The notes under the pieces: model-generated
Told to the model about the DNA's origin: nothing
Databases searched by the model: none
What the model saw: only the letters and a program-made list of their open reading frames with translations
In this document: positions 10,837 through 22,426 of the stretch, piece after piece
Layout: every line of letters starts with the position of its first letter
Position numbering within the stretch: position 1 is the first letter of the stretch
Program-made: the position numbers and the translations under genes
Source: Meandrina meandrites
Taxonomy: Eukaryota > Cnidaria > Anthozoa > Scleractinia > Meandrinidae
Reading direction: 5' to 3'
Assembly (NCBI GenBank): GCA_963693305.1
Contig: OY855913.1
Coordinates: 13,201,701 to 13,265,700, forward strand
Length of the DNA stretch: 64,000 nucleotides

Positions 10837-13800
10837 TCATGAGAAAATCAATTTTTACGGCCGAATCGCAATTTTCATGAAATTGGGTGCTCACGGCCCA
10901 AATCGGCGCAAGAGCCGTCCCCGAGCTCAGATCATAAGAAAATCAATTTTTACGGCCGAATCGCAATTTTCATGAAATTGGGTGCTCACGGCCCAAATCG
11001 GTGCAAGAGCCGTCCCGGAGCTCAGATCATGAGAAAATCAATTTTTGCGGCCGAATCGCAATTTTCATGAAATTGAGTGCTCACGGCCCAAATCGAGTCA
11101 CAAGCGCTCCCCGAGCTCAGATCATGAGAAAATCAATTTTTACGGCCGAATCCCAATTTTCATGAAATTGGGTGCTCACGGCCCAAATCGGCGCAAGAGC
11201 CGTCCCGGAGCTCAGATCATGAGAAAATCAATTTTTACTGCCGAATCGCAATTTTCATGAAATTGGGTGCTCACCGATCAAATCGAGTCACAAGCGCTCC
11301 CCGAGCTCAGATCATGAGAAAATCAATTTTTACGGCCGAATCGCAATTTTCATGAAATTGGGTGCTCACGGCCCAAATCGGCGCAAGAGCCGTCCCGGAG
11401 CTCAGATCATGAGAAAATCAATTTTTACTGCCGAATCGCAATTTTCATGAAATTGGGTGCTCACCGCCCAAATCGAGTCACAAGCGCTCCCCGAGCTCAG
11501 ATCATGAGAAAATCAATTTTTACGGCCGAATCGCAATTTTCATGAAATTGGGTGCTCATGGCCCAAATCGGCGCAAGAGCCGTCCCGGAGCTCAGATCAT
11601 GAGAAAATCAATTTTTGCGGCCGAATCGCAATTTTCATGAAATTGGGTGCTCACCGCCCAAATCGAGTCACAAGCGCTCCCCGAGCTCAGATCATGAGAA
11701 AATCAATTTTTACGGCCGAATCGCAATTTTCATGAAATTGGGTGCTCACCGCCCAAATCGAGTCACAAGCGCTCCCCGAGCTCAGATCATGAGAAAATCA
11801 ATTTTTACGGCCGAATCGCAATTTTCATGAAATTGGGTGCTTACCGCCCAAATCGAGTCACAAGCGCTCCCCGAGCTCAGATCATGAGAAAATCAATTTT
11901 TACGGCCGAATCGCAATTTTCATGAAATTGGGTGCTCACGGCCCAAATCGGTGGAAGAGCAGTCCCGGAGCTCAGATCATGAGAAAATCAATTTTTGCGG
12001 CCGAATCGCAATTTTCATGAAATTGGGTGCTCACGGCCCAAATCGGCGCAAGAGCCGTCCCCGAGCTCAGATCATCAGAAAATCAATTTTTACGGCCGAA
12101 TCGCAATTTTCATGAAATTGGGTGCTCACGGCCCAAATCGGTGCAAGAGCCGTCCCGGAGCTCAGATCATGAGAAAATCAATTTTTACGGCCGAATCGCA
12201 ATTTTCATGAAATTGGGTGCTCACGGCCCAAATCGGCGCAAGAGCCGTCCCCGAGCTCAGATCATAAGAAAATCAATTTTTACGGCCGAATCGCAATTTT
12301 CATGAAATTGGGTGCTCACGGCCCAAATCGGTGCAAGAGCCGTCCCGGAGCTCAGATCATGAGAAAATCAATTTTTGCGGCCGAATCGCAATTTTCATGA
12401 AATTGAGTTCTCACGGCCCAAATCGAGTCACAAGCGCTCCCCGAGCTCAGATCATGAGAAAATCAATTTTTACGGCCGAATCGCAATTTTCATGAAATTG
12501 GGTGCTCACGGCCCAAATCGGCGCAAGAGCCGTCCCGGAGCTCAGATCATGAGAAAATCAATTTTTGCGGCCGAATCGCAATTTTCATGAAATTGGGTGC
12601 TCACGGCCCAAATCGAGTCACAAGCGCTCCCCGAGCTCAGATCATGAGAAAATCAATTTTTACGGCCGAATCGCAATTTTCATGAAATTGGGTGCTCACG
12701 GCCCAAATCGGCGCAAGAGCCGTCCCGGAGCTCAGATCATGAGAAAATCAATTTTTACTGCCGAATCGCAACTTTCATGAAATTGGGTGCTCACCGATCA
12801 AATCGAGTCACAAGCGCTCCCCGAGCTCAGATCATGAGAAAATCAATTTTTACGGCCGAATCGCAATTTTCATGAAATTGGGTGCTCACGGCCCAAATCG
12901 GCGCAAGAGCCGTCCCCGAGCTCAGATCATAAGAAAATCAATTTTTACGGCCGAATCGCAATTTTCATGAAATTGGGTGCTCACGGCCCAAATCGGCGCA
13001 AGAGCGGACCCGGAGCTCAGATCATGAGAAAATCAATTTTTACGGCCGAATCGCAATTTTCATGAAATTGGGTGCTCACTGCCCAAATTGGCGCAAGAGC
13101 CGTCCCCGAGCTCAGATGATAAGAAAATCAATTTTTACGGCCGAATCGCAATTTTCATGAAATTGGGTGCTCACCGCCCAAATCGAGTCACAAGCGCTCC
13201 CCGAGCTCAGATCATGAGAAAATCAATTTTTACGGCCGAATCGCAATTTTCATGAAATTGGGTGCTCACGGCCCAAATCGGCGCAAGAGCCGTCCCCGAG
13301 CTCAGATCATAAGAAAATCAATTTTTACGGCCGAATCGCAATTTTCATGAAATTGGGTGCTCACGGCCCAAATCGGCGCAAGAGCGGACCCGGAGCTCAG
13401 ATCATGAGAAAATCAATTTTTACGGCCGAATCGCAATTTTCATGAAATTGGGTGCTCACTGCCCAAATTGGCGCAAGAGCCGTCCCCGAGCTCAGATGAT
13501 AAGAAAATCAATTTTTACGGCCGAATCGCAATTTTCATGAAATTGGGTGCTCACGGCCCAAATCGGCGCAAGAGCCGTCCCGGAGCTCAGATCATGAGAA
13601 AATCAATTTTTGCGGCCGAATCGCAATTTTCATGAAATTGGGTGCTCACCGCCCAAATCGAGTCACAAGCGCTCCCCGAGCTCAGATCATGAGAAAATCA
13701 ATTTTTACGGCCGAATCGCAATTTTCATGAAATTGGGTGCTCACCGCCCAAATCGAGTCACAAGCGCTCCCCGAGCTCAGATCATGAGAAAATCAATTTT

Positions 13801-13876
13801 TACGGCCGAATCGCAATTTTCATGAAATTGGGTGCTCACGGCCCAAATCGGCGCAAGAGCCGTCCCTGAGCTCAGA
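10837..13876 (+). repeat. Mixed monomer region
   Basis: No gene is present, only 95-bp monomers in an irregular order. Notable types are caccgatcaaatcg B variants (from 11217), gaatcccaatttt (11122), gctcatggccc (11502), gcttaccgccc (11787), gagttctcacgg (12357) and caactttcatg (12737). An A' + E' (gagcggaccc) + T (caaattggcgc) series occurs at 12832 and again at 13212, with a B unit between the two, i.e. a 380-bp duplication. Confidence 0.8.
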
Positions 13877-15206
13877 TCATAAGAAAATCAATTTTTACGG
13901 CCGAATCGCAATTTTCATGAAATTAATTGCTCACGGCCCAAGTCGACTCACAAGCGCTCCCCGAGCTCAGATCATGAGAAAATCAATTTTTACGGCCGAA
14001 TCGCAATTTTCATGAAATTGGGTGCTCACGGCCCAAATCGGCGCAAGAGCCGTCCCGGAGCTCAGATCATGAGAAAATCAATTTTTGCGGCCGAATCGCA
14101 ATTTTCATGAAATTGGGTGCTCACCGCCCAAATCGAGTCACAAGCGCTCCCCGAGCTCAGATCATGAGAAAATCAATTTTTACGGCCGAATCGCAATTTT
14201 CATGAAATTGGGTGCTCACGGCCCAAATCGGCGCAAGAGCCGTCCCGGAGCTCAGATCATGAGAAAATCAATTTTTGCGGCCGAATCGCAATTTTCATGA
14301 AATTGGGTGCTCACCGCCCAAATCGAGTCACAAGCGCTCCCCGAGCTCAGATCATGAGAAAATCAATTTTTACGGCCGAATCGCAATTTTCATGAAATTG
14401 GGTGCTCACGGCCCAAATCGGCGCAAGAGCCGTCCCGGAGCTCAGATCATGAGAAAATCAATTTTTGCGGCCGAATCGCAATTTTCATGAAATTGGGTGC
14501 TCACCGCCCAAATCGAGTCACAAGCGCTCCCCGAGCTCAGATCATGAGAAAATCAATTTTTACGGCCGAATCGCAATTTTCATGAAATTGGGTGCTCACC
14601 GCCCAAATCGAGTCACAAGCGCTCCCCGAGCTCAGATCATGAGAAAATCAATTTTTACGGCCGAATCGCAATTTTCATGAAATTGGGTGCTAACGGCCCA
14701 AATCGGCGCAAGAGCCGTCCCTGAGCTCAGATCATAAGAAAATCAATTTTTACGGCCGAATCGCAATTTTCATGAAATTAATTGCTCACGGCCCAAGTCG
14801 ACTCACAAGCGCTCCCCGAGCTCAGATCATGAGAAAATCAATTTTTACGGCCGAATCGCAATTTTCATGAAATTGGGTGCTCACGGCCCAAATCGGCGCA
14901 AGAGCCGTCCCGGAGCTCAGATCATGAGAAAATCAATTTTTGCGGCCGAATCGCAATTTTCATGAAATTGGGTGCTCACCGCCCAAATCGAGTCACAAGC
15001 GCTCCCCGAGCTCAGATCATGAGAAAATCAATTTTTACGGCCGAATCGCAATTTTCATGAAATTGGGTGCTCACCGCCCAAATCGAGTCACAAGCCCTCC
15101 CCGAGCTCAGATCATGAGAAAATCAATTTTTACGGCCGAATCGCAATTTTCATGAAATTGGGTGCTCACGGCCCAAATCGGCGCAAGAGCCGTCCCGGAG
15201 CTCAGA
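13877..15206 (+). repeat. Second domain of the C/A/gB HOR
   Basis: C monomers start at 13877 and 14732. The first unit (13877-14731) has the same nine-monomer order as 1-855. Small differences are gctaacggccc in the A' unit at 14637 and cctgagc instead of ccccgagc at its end. The second unit (C A gB B' A) carries the aagccctcc B' variant also seen at 3611 and 4561. These are the last C monomers in the window. Confidence 0.83.
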
Positions 15207-15491
15207 TCATGAGAAAATCAATTTTTGCGGCCGAATCGCAATTTTCATGAAATTGGGTGCTCACGGCCCAAATCGAGTCACAAGCGCTCCCCGAGCTCAG
15301 ATCATGAGAAAATCAATTTTTACGGTCGAATCGCAATTTTCATGAAATTGGGTGCTCACGGCCCAAATCGGCGCAAGAGCCGTCCCCGAGCTCAGATCAT
15401 AAGAAAATCAATTTTTACGGCCGAATCGCAATTTTCATGAAATTGGGTGCTCACGGCCCAAATCGGTGCAAGAGCCGTCCCGGAGCTCAGA
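15207..15491 (+). repeat. Short mixed monomer stretch
   Basis: Three monomers link the C/A/gB domain to the next cassette: a g-tagged hybrid B, an A' unit with a private acggtcgaatcg change, and a taag unit with ggtgcaag. There is nothing else in this stretch. Confidence 0.75.
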
Positions 15492-15871
15492 TCATGAGAA
15501 AATCAATTTTTACGGCCGAATCGCAATTTTCATGAAATTGGGTGCTCACGGCCCAAATCGGCGCAAGAGCCGTCCCCGAGCTCAGATCATAAGAAAATCA
15601 ATTTTTACTGCCGAATCGCAATTTTCATGAAATTGGGTGCTCACGGCCCAAATCGAGTCACAAGCGCTCCCCGAGCTCAGATCATGAGAAAATCAATTTT
15701 TACGGCCGAATCGCAATTTTCATGAAATTGGGTGCTCACGGCCCAAATCGGCGCAAGAGCCGTCCCGGAGCTCAGATCATGAGAAAATCAATTTTTACTG
15801 CCGAATCGCAATTTTCATGAAATTGGGTGCTCACCGCCCAAATCGAGTCACAAGCGCTCCCCGAGCTCAGA

Positions 15872-15965
15872 TCATGAGAAAATCAATTTTTCGGCCGAAT
15901 CGCAATTTTCATGAAATTGGGTGCTCACGGCGCAAATCGGCGCAAGAGCCGTCCCGGAGCTCAGA
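15872..15965 (+). repeat. 94-bp monomer lacking the base before CGGCC
   Basis: TTTTTCGGCCG replaces TTTTTACGGCCG, so the unit is 94 bp and shifts the array phase by -1. It also has CACGGCGCAAATCGG in place of CACGGCCCAAATCGG. Related units lie at 56735-56828 and 60628-60720. Confidence 0.9.
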
Positions 15966-16059
15966 TCATGAGAAAATCAATTTTTGCGGCCGCATCGCAA
16001 TTGTCATGAAATTGGGTGCTCACGGCAAAAATCGACTCGAAGGCGCTCCCCAGCTCAGA
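15966..16059 (+). repeat. 94-bp NotI monomer (family I)
   Basis: It has GCGGCCGC at 15986-15993 (from gaatcg to gcatcg), CAATTGTCATG, GGCAAAAATCGACTCGAAGG and CCCCAGCTC, where the missing G destroys the usual GAGCTC and makes the unit 94 bp. Six such monomers exist in the window; three keep the full NotI site. Confidence 0.92.
15986..15993 (+). other. NotI site, a rare landmark in the array
   Basis: GCGGCCGC is created by a gaatcg to gcatcg change in a g-tagged monomer. I see it only here, at 56849-56856 and at 60741-60748, whereas EagI (CGGCCG), SacI (GAGCTC) and BspHI (TCATGA) sites occur in nearly every monomer. Confidence 0.85.
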
Positions 16060-16154
16060 TCATGAGCAAATCAATTTTTACGGCCGAATCGCAATTTTCA
16101 TGAAATTGGTTGCTCACGGCCCAAGTCGACTCACAAGCGCTCCCCGAGCTCATC
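16060..16154 (+). repeat. G monomer (gagcaaatc ... gctcatc)
   Basis: It always directly follows a 94-bp NotI-type monomer. It starts TCATGAGCAAATC, has ATTGGTTGCTCACGG and CCCAAGTCGACTCAC, and ends GAGCTCATC. The AAGTCGACTCAC block and TTGCTC are shared with the C monomers, so C and G are probably related. Other copies start at 22332, 25757, 27659, 56923 and 60815. Confidence 0.88.
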
Positions 16155-16439
16155 TCATGAGAAAATCAATTTTTACGGCCGAATCGCAATTTTCATGAAA
16201 TTGGGTGCTCACGGCCCAAATCGGTGCAAGAGCCGTCCCGGAGCTCAGATCATGAGAAAATCAATTTTTACGGCCGAATCGCAATTTTCATGAAATTGGG
16301 TGCTCACGGCCCAAATCGGCGCAAGAGCCGTCCCGGAGCTCAGATCATGAGAAAATCAATTTTTACTGCTGAATCGCAATTTTCATGAAATTGGGTGCTC
16401 ACGGCCCAAATCGAGTCACAAGCGCTCCCCGAGCTCAGA

Positions 16440-16537
16440 TCATGAGAAAATCAATTTTTACGGCCGAATCGCAATCGCAATCGAGTCACAAGTCAATCGC
16501 AATGGGAATCGAGTCACAAGCGCTCCCCGAGCTCAGA
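16440..16537 (+). repeat. 98-bp rearranged monomer, lineage 1
   Basis: It has the CAATGGGAATCG form with an intact GGCCGAATCG. It sits at the junction between the NotI cassette and a run of E T B B gacB HOR units, linking two otherwise separate monomer families. Confidence 0.92.
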
Positions 16538-16727
16538 TCATGAGAAAATCAATTTTTACGGCCGAATCGCAATTTTCATGAAATTGGGTGCTCACTGCCC
16601 AAATCGGCGCAAGAGCCGTCCCCGAGCTCAGATGATAAGAAAATCAATTTTTACGGCCGAATCGCAATTTTCATAAAATTGGGTGCTCACCGCCCAAATC
16701 GAGTCACAAGCGCTCCCCGAGCTCAGA

Positions 16728-18152
16728 TCATGAGAAAATCAATTTTTACGGCCGAATCGCAATTTTCATGAAATTGGGTGCTCACGGCCCAAATCGGTGC
16801 AAGAGCCGACCCGGAGCTCAGATCATGAGAAAATCAATTTTTACGGCCGAATCGCAATTTTCATGAAATTGGGTGCTCACTGCCCAAATCGGCGCAAGAG
16901 CCGTCCCCGAGCTCAGATGATAAGAAAATCAATTTTTACGGCCGAATCGCAATTTTCATGAAATTGGGTGCTCACCGCCCAAATCGAGTCACAAGCGCTC
17001 CCCGAGCTCAGATCATGAGAAAATCAATTTTTACGGCCGAATCGCAATTTTCATGAAATTGGGTGCTCACGGCCCAAATCGAGTCACAAGCGCTCCCCGA
17101 GCTCAGATCATGAGACAATCAATTTTTACGGCCGAATCGCAATTTTCATGAAATTGGGTGCTCACCGCCCAAATCGAGTCACAAGCGCTCCCCGAGCTCA
17201 GATCATGAGAAAATCAATTTTTACGGCCGAATCGCAATTTTCATGAAATTGGGTGCTCACGGCCCAAATCGGCGCAAGAGCCGACCCGGAGCTCAGATCA
17301 TGAGAAAATCAATTTTTACGGCCGAATCGCAATTTTCATGAAATTGGGTGCTCACTGCCCAAATCGGCGCAAGAGCCGTCCCCGAGCTCAGATGATAAGA
17401 AAATCAATTTTTACGGCCGAATCGCAATTTTCATGAAATTGGGTGCTCACCGCCCAAATCGAGTCACAAGCGCTCCCCGAGCTCAGATCATGAGAAAATC
17501 AATTTTTACGGCCGAATCGCAATTTTCATGAAATTGGGTGCTCACCGCCCAAATCGAGTCACAAGCGCTCCCCGAGCTCAGATCATGAGACAATCAATTT
17601 TTACGGCCGAATCGCAATTTTCATGAAATTGGGTGCTCACCGCCCAAATCGAGTCACAAGCGCTCCCCGAGCTCAGATCATGAGAAAATCAATTTTTACG
17701 GCCGAATCGCAATTTTCATGAAATTGGGTGCTCACGGCCCAAATCGGCGCAAGAGCCGACCCGGAGCTCAGATCATGAGAAAATCAATTTTTACGGCCGA
17801 ATCGCAATTTTCATGAAATTGGGTGCTCACTGCCCAAATCGGCGCAAGAGCCGTCCCCGAGCTCAGATGATCAGAAAATCAATTTTTACGGCCGAATCGC
17901 AATTTTCATGAAATTGGGTGCTCACCGCCCAAATCGAGTCACAAGCGCTCCCCGAGCTCAGATCATGAGAAAATCAATTTTTACGGCCGAATCGCAATTT
18001 TCATGAAATTGGGTGCTCACCGCCCAAATCGAGTCACAAGCGCTCCCCGAGCTCAGATCATGAGACAATCAATTTTTACGGCCGAATCGCAATTTTCATG
18101 AAATTGGGTGCTCACCGCCCAAATCGAGTCACAAGCGCTCCCCGAGCTCAGA
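16728..18152 (+). repeat. 5-monomer (475-bp) HOR, three copies
   Basis: E T B B gacB units start at 16728, 17203 and 17678, as at 8937-10836. The first copy has ggtgcaag in its E unit and a hybrid B (CACGG) before the gacaatc unit. The third carries the gatgatcag form of T, as in the last copies of the earlier array, which suggests a common source. Confidence 0.87.
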
Positions 18153-18817
18153 TCATGAGAAAATCAATTTTTACGGCCGAATCGCAATTTTCATGAAATT
18201 GGGTGCTCACGGCCCAAATCGGCGCAAGAGCCGTCCCCGAGCTCAGATCATAAGAAAATCAATTTTTACGGCCGAATCGCAATTTTCATGAAATTGGGTG
18301 CTCACGGCCCAAATCGGCGCAAGAGCCGTCCCCGAGCTCAGATCATAAGAAAATCAATTTTTACGGCCGAATCGCAATTTTCATGAAATTGGGTGCTCAC
18401 GGCCCAAATCGGTGCAAGAGCCGTCCCGGAGCTCAGATCATAAGAAAATCAATTTTTACGGCCGAATCGCAATTTTCATGAAATTGAGTGCTCACGGCCC
18501 AAATCGGCGCAAGAGCCGTCCCCGAGCTCAGATCATAAGAAAATCAATTTTTACGGCCGAATCGCAATTTTCATGAAATTGGGTGCTCACGGCCCAAATC
18601 GGTGCAAGAGCCGTCCCGGAGCTCAGATCATGAGAAAATCAATTTTTGCGGCCGAATCGCAATTTTCATGAAATTGAGTTCTCACGGCCCAAATCGAGTC
18701 ACAAGCGCTCCCCGAGCTCAGATCATGAGAAAATCAATTTTTACGGCCGAATCGCAATTTTCATGAAATTGGGTGCTCACGGCCCAAATCGGCGCAAGAG
18801 CCGTCCCGGAGCTCAGA
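18153..18817 (+). repeat. Mixed A'/A monomers with taag starts
   Basis: Seven monomers, mostly class A. Four consecutive units (18248, 18343, 18438, 18533) start TCATAAG. The order alternates A' and ggtgcaag A units, with gagtgctc at 18438 and gagttctc at 18628. No other sequence is present. Confidence 0.75.
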
Positions 18818-20527
18818 TCATGAGAAAATCAATTTTTGCGGCCGAATCGCAATTTTCATGAAATTGGGTGCTCACGGCCCAAATCGAGTCACAAGCGCTC
18901 CCCGAGCTCAGATCATGAGAAAATCAATTTTTACGGCCGAATCGCAATTTTCATAAAATTGGGTGCTCACGGCCCAAATCGGCGCAAGAGCCGTCCCGGA
19001 GCTCAGATCATGAGAAAATCAATTTTTACTGCCGAATCGCAACTTTCATGAAATTGGGTGCTCACCGATCAAATCGAGTCACAAGCGCTCCCCGAGCTCA
19101 GATCATGAGAAAATCAATTTTTACGGCCGAATCGCAATTTTCATGAAATTGGGTGCTCACGGCCCAAATCGGCGCAAGAGCCGTCCCCGAGCTCAGATCA
19201 TAAGAAAATCAATTTTTACGGCCGAATCGCAATTTTCATGAAATTGGGTGCTCACGGCCCAAATCGGCGCAAGAGCGGACCCGGAGCTCAGATCATGAGA
19301 AAATCAATTTTTACGGCCGAATCGCAATTTTCATGAAATTGGGTGCTCACTGCCCAAATTGGCGCAAGAGCCGTCCCCGAGCTCAGATGATAAGAAAATC
19401 AATTTTTACGGCCGAATCGCAATTTTCATGAAATTGGGTGCTCACCGCCCAAATCGAGTCACAAGCGCTCCCCGAGCTCAGATCATGAGAAAATCAATTT
19501 TTACGGCCGAATCGCAATTTTCATGAAATTGGGTGCTCACCGCCCAAATCGAGTCACAAGCGCTCCCCGAGCTCAGATCATGAGACAATCAATTTTTACG
19601 GCCGAATCGCAATTTTCATAAAATTGGGTGCTCACGGCCCAAATCGGCGCAAGAGCCGTCCCGGAGCTCAGATCATGAGAAAATCAATTTTTGCGGCCGA
19701 ATCGCAATTTTCATGAAATTGGGTGCTCACGGCCCAAATCGAGTCACAAGCGCTCCCCGAGCTCAGATCATGAGAAAATCAATTTTTACGGCCGAATCGC
19801 AATTTTCATAAAATTGGGTGCTCACGGCCCAAATCGGCGCAAGAGCCGTCCCGGAGCTCAGATCATGAGAAAATCAATTTTTACTGCCGAATCGCAACTT
19901 TCATGAAATTGGGTGCTCACCGATCAAATCGAGTCACAAGCGCTCCCCGAGCTCAGATCATGAGAAAATCAATTTTTACGGCCGAATCGCAATTTTCATG
20001 AAATTGGGTGCTCACGGCCCAAATCGGCGCAAGAGCCGTCCCCGAGCTCAGATCATAAGAAAATCAATTTTTACGGCCGAATCGCAATTTTCATGAAATT
20101 GGGTGCTCACGGCCCAAATCGGCGCAAGAGCGGACCCGGAGCTCAGATCATGAGAAAATCAATTTTTACGGCCGAATCGCAATTTTCATGAAATTGGGTG
20201 CTCACTGCCCAAATTGGCGCAAGAGCCGTCCCCGAGCTCAGATGATAAGAAAATCAATTTTTACGGCCGAATCGCAATTTTCATGAAATTGGGTGCTCAC
20301 CGCCCAAATCGAGTCACAAGCGCTCCCCGAGCTCAGATCATGAGAAAATCAATTTTTACGGCCGAATCGCAATTTTCATGAAATTGGGTGCTCACCGCCC
20401 AAATCGAGTCACAAGCGCTCCCCGAGCTCAGATCATGAGACAATCAATTTTTACGGCCGAATCGCAATTTTCATGAAATTGGGTGCTCACCGCCCAAATC
20501 GAGTCACAAGCGCTCCCCGAGCTCAGA
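18818..20527 (+). repeat. 855-bp (9-monomer) tandem duplication, two copies
   Basis: Copies are 18818-19672 and 19673-20527. The order is a g-tagged hybrid B, A with cataaaatt, a caactttcatg/cgatcaaatcg unit, A', E' (gagcggaccc), T (caaattggcgc), B, B, and a gacaatc unit. The last monomer of copy 1 (19578-19672) is a recombinant, described separately. Confidence 0.85.
19578..19672 (+). repeat. Hybrid junction monomer
   Basis: The first part matches the gacaatc B monomer (TCATGAGACAATC). From CATAAAATT onward it matches the class A unit at 18913 and 19768. It sits where the 855-bp copies join, as expected for an unequal crossover inside a monomer at about unit positions 10-42. Confidence 0.8.
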
Positions 20528-22237
20528 TCATGAGAAAATCAATTTTTACGGCCGAATCGCAATTTTCATGAAATTGGGTGCTCACGGCCCAAATCGGCGC
20601 AAGAGCCGTCCCCGAGCTCAGATCATAAGAAAATCAATTTTTACGGCCGAATCGCAATTTTCATGAAATTGGGTGCTCACGGCCCAAATCGGTGCAAGAG
20701 CCGTCCCCGAGCTCAGATCATGAGAAAATCAATTTTTGCGGCCGAATCGCAATTTTCATGAAATTGAGTGCTCACGGCCCAAATCGAGTCACAAGCGCTC
20801 CCCGAGCTCAGATTATGAGAAAATCAATTTTTACGGCCGAATCGCAATTTTCATGAAATTGGGTGCTCACGGCCCAAATCGGCGCAAGAGCCGTCCCGGA
20901 GCTAAAATCATGAGAAAATCAATTTTTGCGGCCGAATCGCAATTTTCATGAAATTGGGTGCTCACCGCCCAAATCGAGTCACAAGCGCTCCCCGAGCTCA
21001 GATCATGAGAAAATCAATTTTTACGGCCGAATCGCAATTTTCATGAAATTGGGTGCTCACTGCCCAAATCGGCGCAAGAGCCGTCCCCGAGCTCAGATGA
21101 TAAGAAAATCAATTTTTACGGCCGAATCGCAATTTTCATGAAATTGGGTGCTCACCGCCCAAATCGAGTCACAAGCGCTCCCCGAGCTCAGATCATGAGA
21201 AAATCAATTTTTACGGCTGAATCGCAATTTTCATGAAATTGGGTGCTCATGGCCCAAATCGGCGCAAGAGCCGACCCGGAGCTCAGATCATAAGAAAATC
21301 AATTTTTGCGGCCGAATCGCAATTTTCATGAAATTGGGTGCTCACGGCCCAAATCGAGTCACAAGCGCTCCCCGAGCTCAGATCATGAGAAAATCAATTT
21401 TTACGGCCGAATCGCAATTTTCATGAAATTGGGTGCTCACGGCCCAAATCGGCGCAAGAGCCGTCCCGGAGCTCAGATCATGAGAAAATCAATTTTTGCG
21501 GCCGAATCGCAATTTTCATGAAATTGGGTGCTCACGGCCCAAATCGAGTCACAACCGCTCCCCGAGCTCAGATCATGAGAAAATCAATTTTTACGGCCGA
21601 ATCGCAATTTTCATGAAATTGGGTGCTCACGGCCCAAATCGACTCACAAGCGCTCCCCGAGCTCATCTCATGAGAAAATCAATTTTTACGGCCGAATCGC
21701 AATTTTCATGAAATTGGGTGCTCACGGTCCAAATCGGCGCAAGACCCGTCCCGGAGCTCAGATCATGAGAAAATCAATTTTTACGGCCGAATCGCAATTT
21801 TCATGAAATTGGGTGCTCACGGCCCAAATCGGCGCAAGAGCCGTCCCGGAGCTCAGATCATGAGAAAATCAATTTTTACGGCCGAATCGCAATTTTCATG
21901 AAATTGGGTGCTCACGGCCCAAATCGGCGCAAGAGCCGTCCCCGAGCTCAGATCATGAGAAAATCAATTTTTACTGCCGAATCGCAACTTTCATGAAATT
22001 GGGTGCTCACCGCCCAAATCGAGTCACAAGCGCTCCCCGAGCTCAGATCATGAGAAAATCAATTTTTACGGCCGAATCGCAATTTTCATGAAATTGGGTG
22101 CTCACCGCCAAAATCGAGTCACAAGCGCTCCCCGAGCTCAGATCATGAGAAAATCAATTATTACGGCCGAATCGCAATTTTCATGAAATTGGGTGTTCAC
22201 GGCCCAAATCGGCGCAAGAGCCGTCCCCGAGCTTCGA
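20528..22237 (+). repeat. Mixed monomer region leading into the family II cassette
   Basis: Only 95-bp monomers are present. Types first seen here and reused later are gagctaaaatcatg (20813), acggctgaatcg E (21193), cacaaccgctcc (21478), aaatcgactcac with gctcatc (21573), cggtccaaatcgg with gacccgtcc (21668), ccgccaaaatcg (22048), and an aattattacgg/gtgttcacgg unit ending gagcttcgatc (22143). The last two directly precede every family II NotI-type monomer. Confidence 0.78.
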
Positions 22238-22331
22238 TCATGAGAAAATCAATTTTTACGGCCGCATCGCAATTGTCATGAAATTGGGTGCTCACGGCAA
22301 AAATCGACTCGAAGGCGCTCCCCAGCTCAGA
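22238..22331 (+). repeat. 94-bp NotI-type monomer (family II)
   Basis: Same gcatcg, caattgtcatg, gactcgaagg and ccccagctc features as at 15966. The base before CGGCCGC is A, so there is no NotI site. It is preceded by the gagcttcgatc unit rather than the 94-bp cggcc-less unit of family I. Confidence 0.9.
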
Positions 22332-22426
22332 TCATGAGCAAATCAATTTTTACGGCCGAATCGCAATTTTCATGAAATTGGTTGCTCACGGCCCAAGTCG
22401 ACTCACAAGCGCTCCCCGAGCTCATC

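Larger units (their letters stand above)
15492..16439 (+). repeat. NotI-type cassette, family I, copy 1
   Basis: The order is A', a taag/actgcc hybrid B, A, an actgcc B, a 94-bp unit missing the base before CGGCC (15872-15965), the 94-bp NotI monomer (15966-16059), the G monomer (16060-16154), then ggtgcaag A, A and actgctg hybrid B. The same order, with small changes, recurs at 56355-57112 and 60248-61194, more than 40 kb away. Confidence 0.85.

Noticed and set aside
12027..12305. Open reading frames of 60 to 92 codons recurring through the window, of which this is one of the longest
   Set aside because: They repeat with the satellite, begin at TTG or GTG in most cases, and end at the TGA within TCATGA. 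The 95-bp unit rotates the frame, so no repeat protein can be built. Their sequences are all versions of the same monomer translation.
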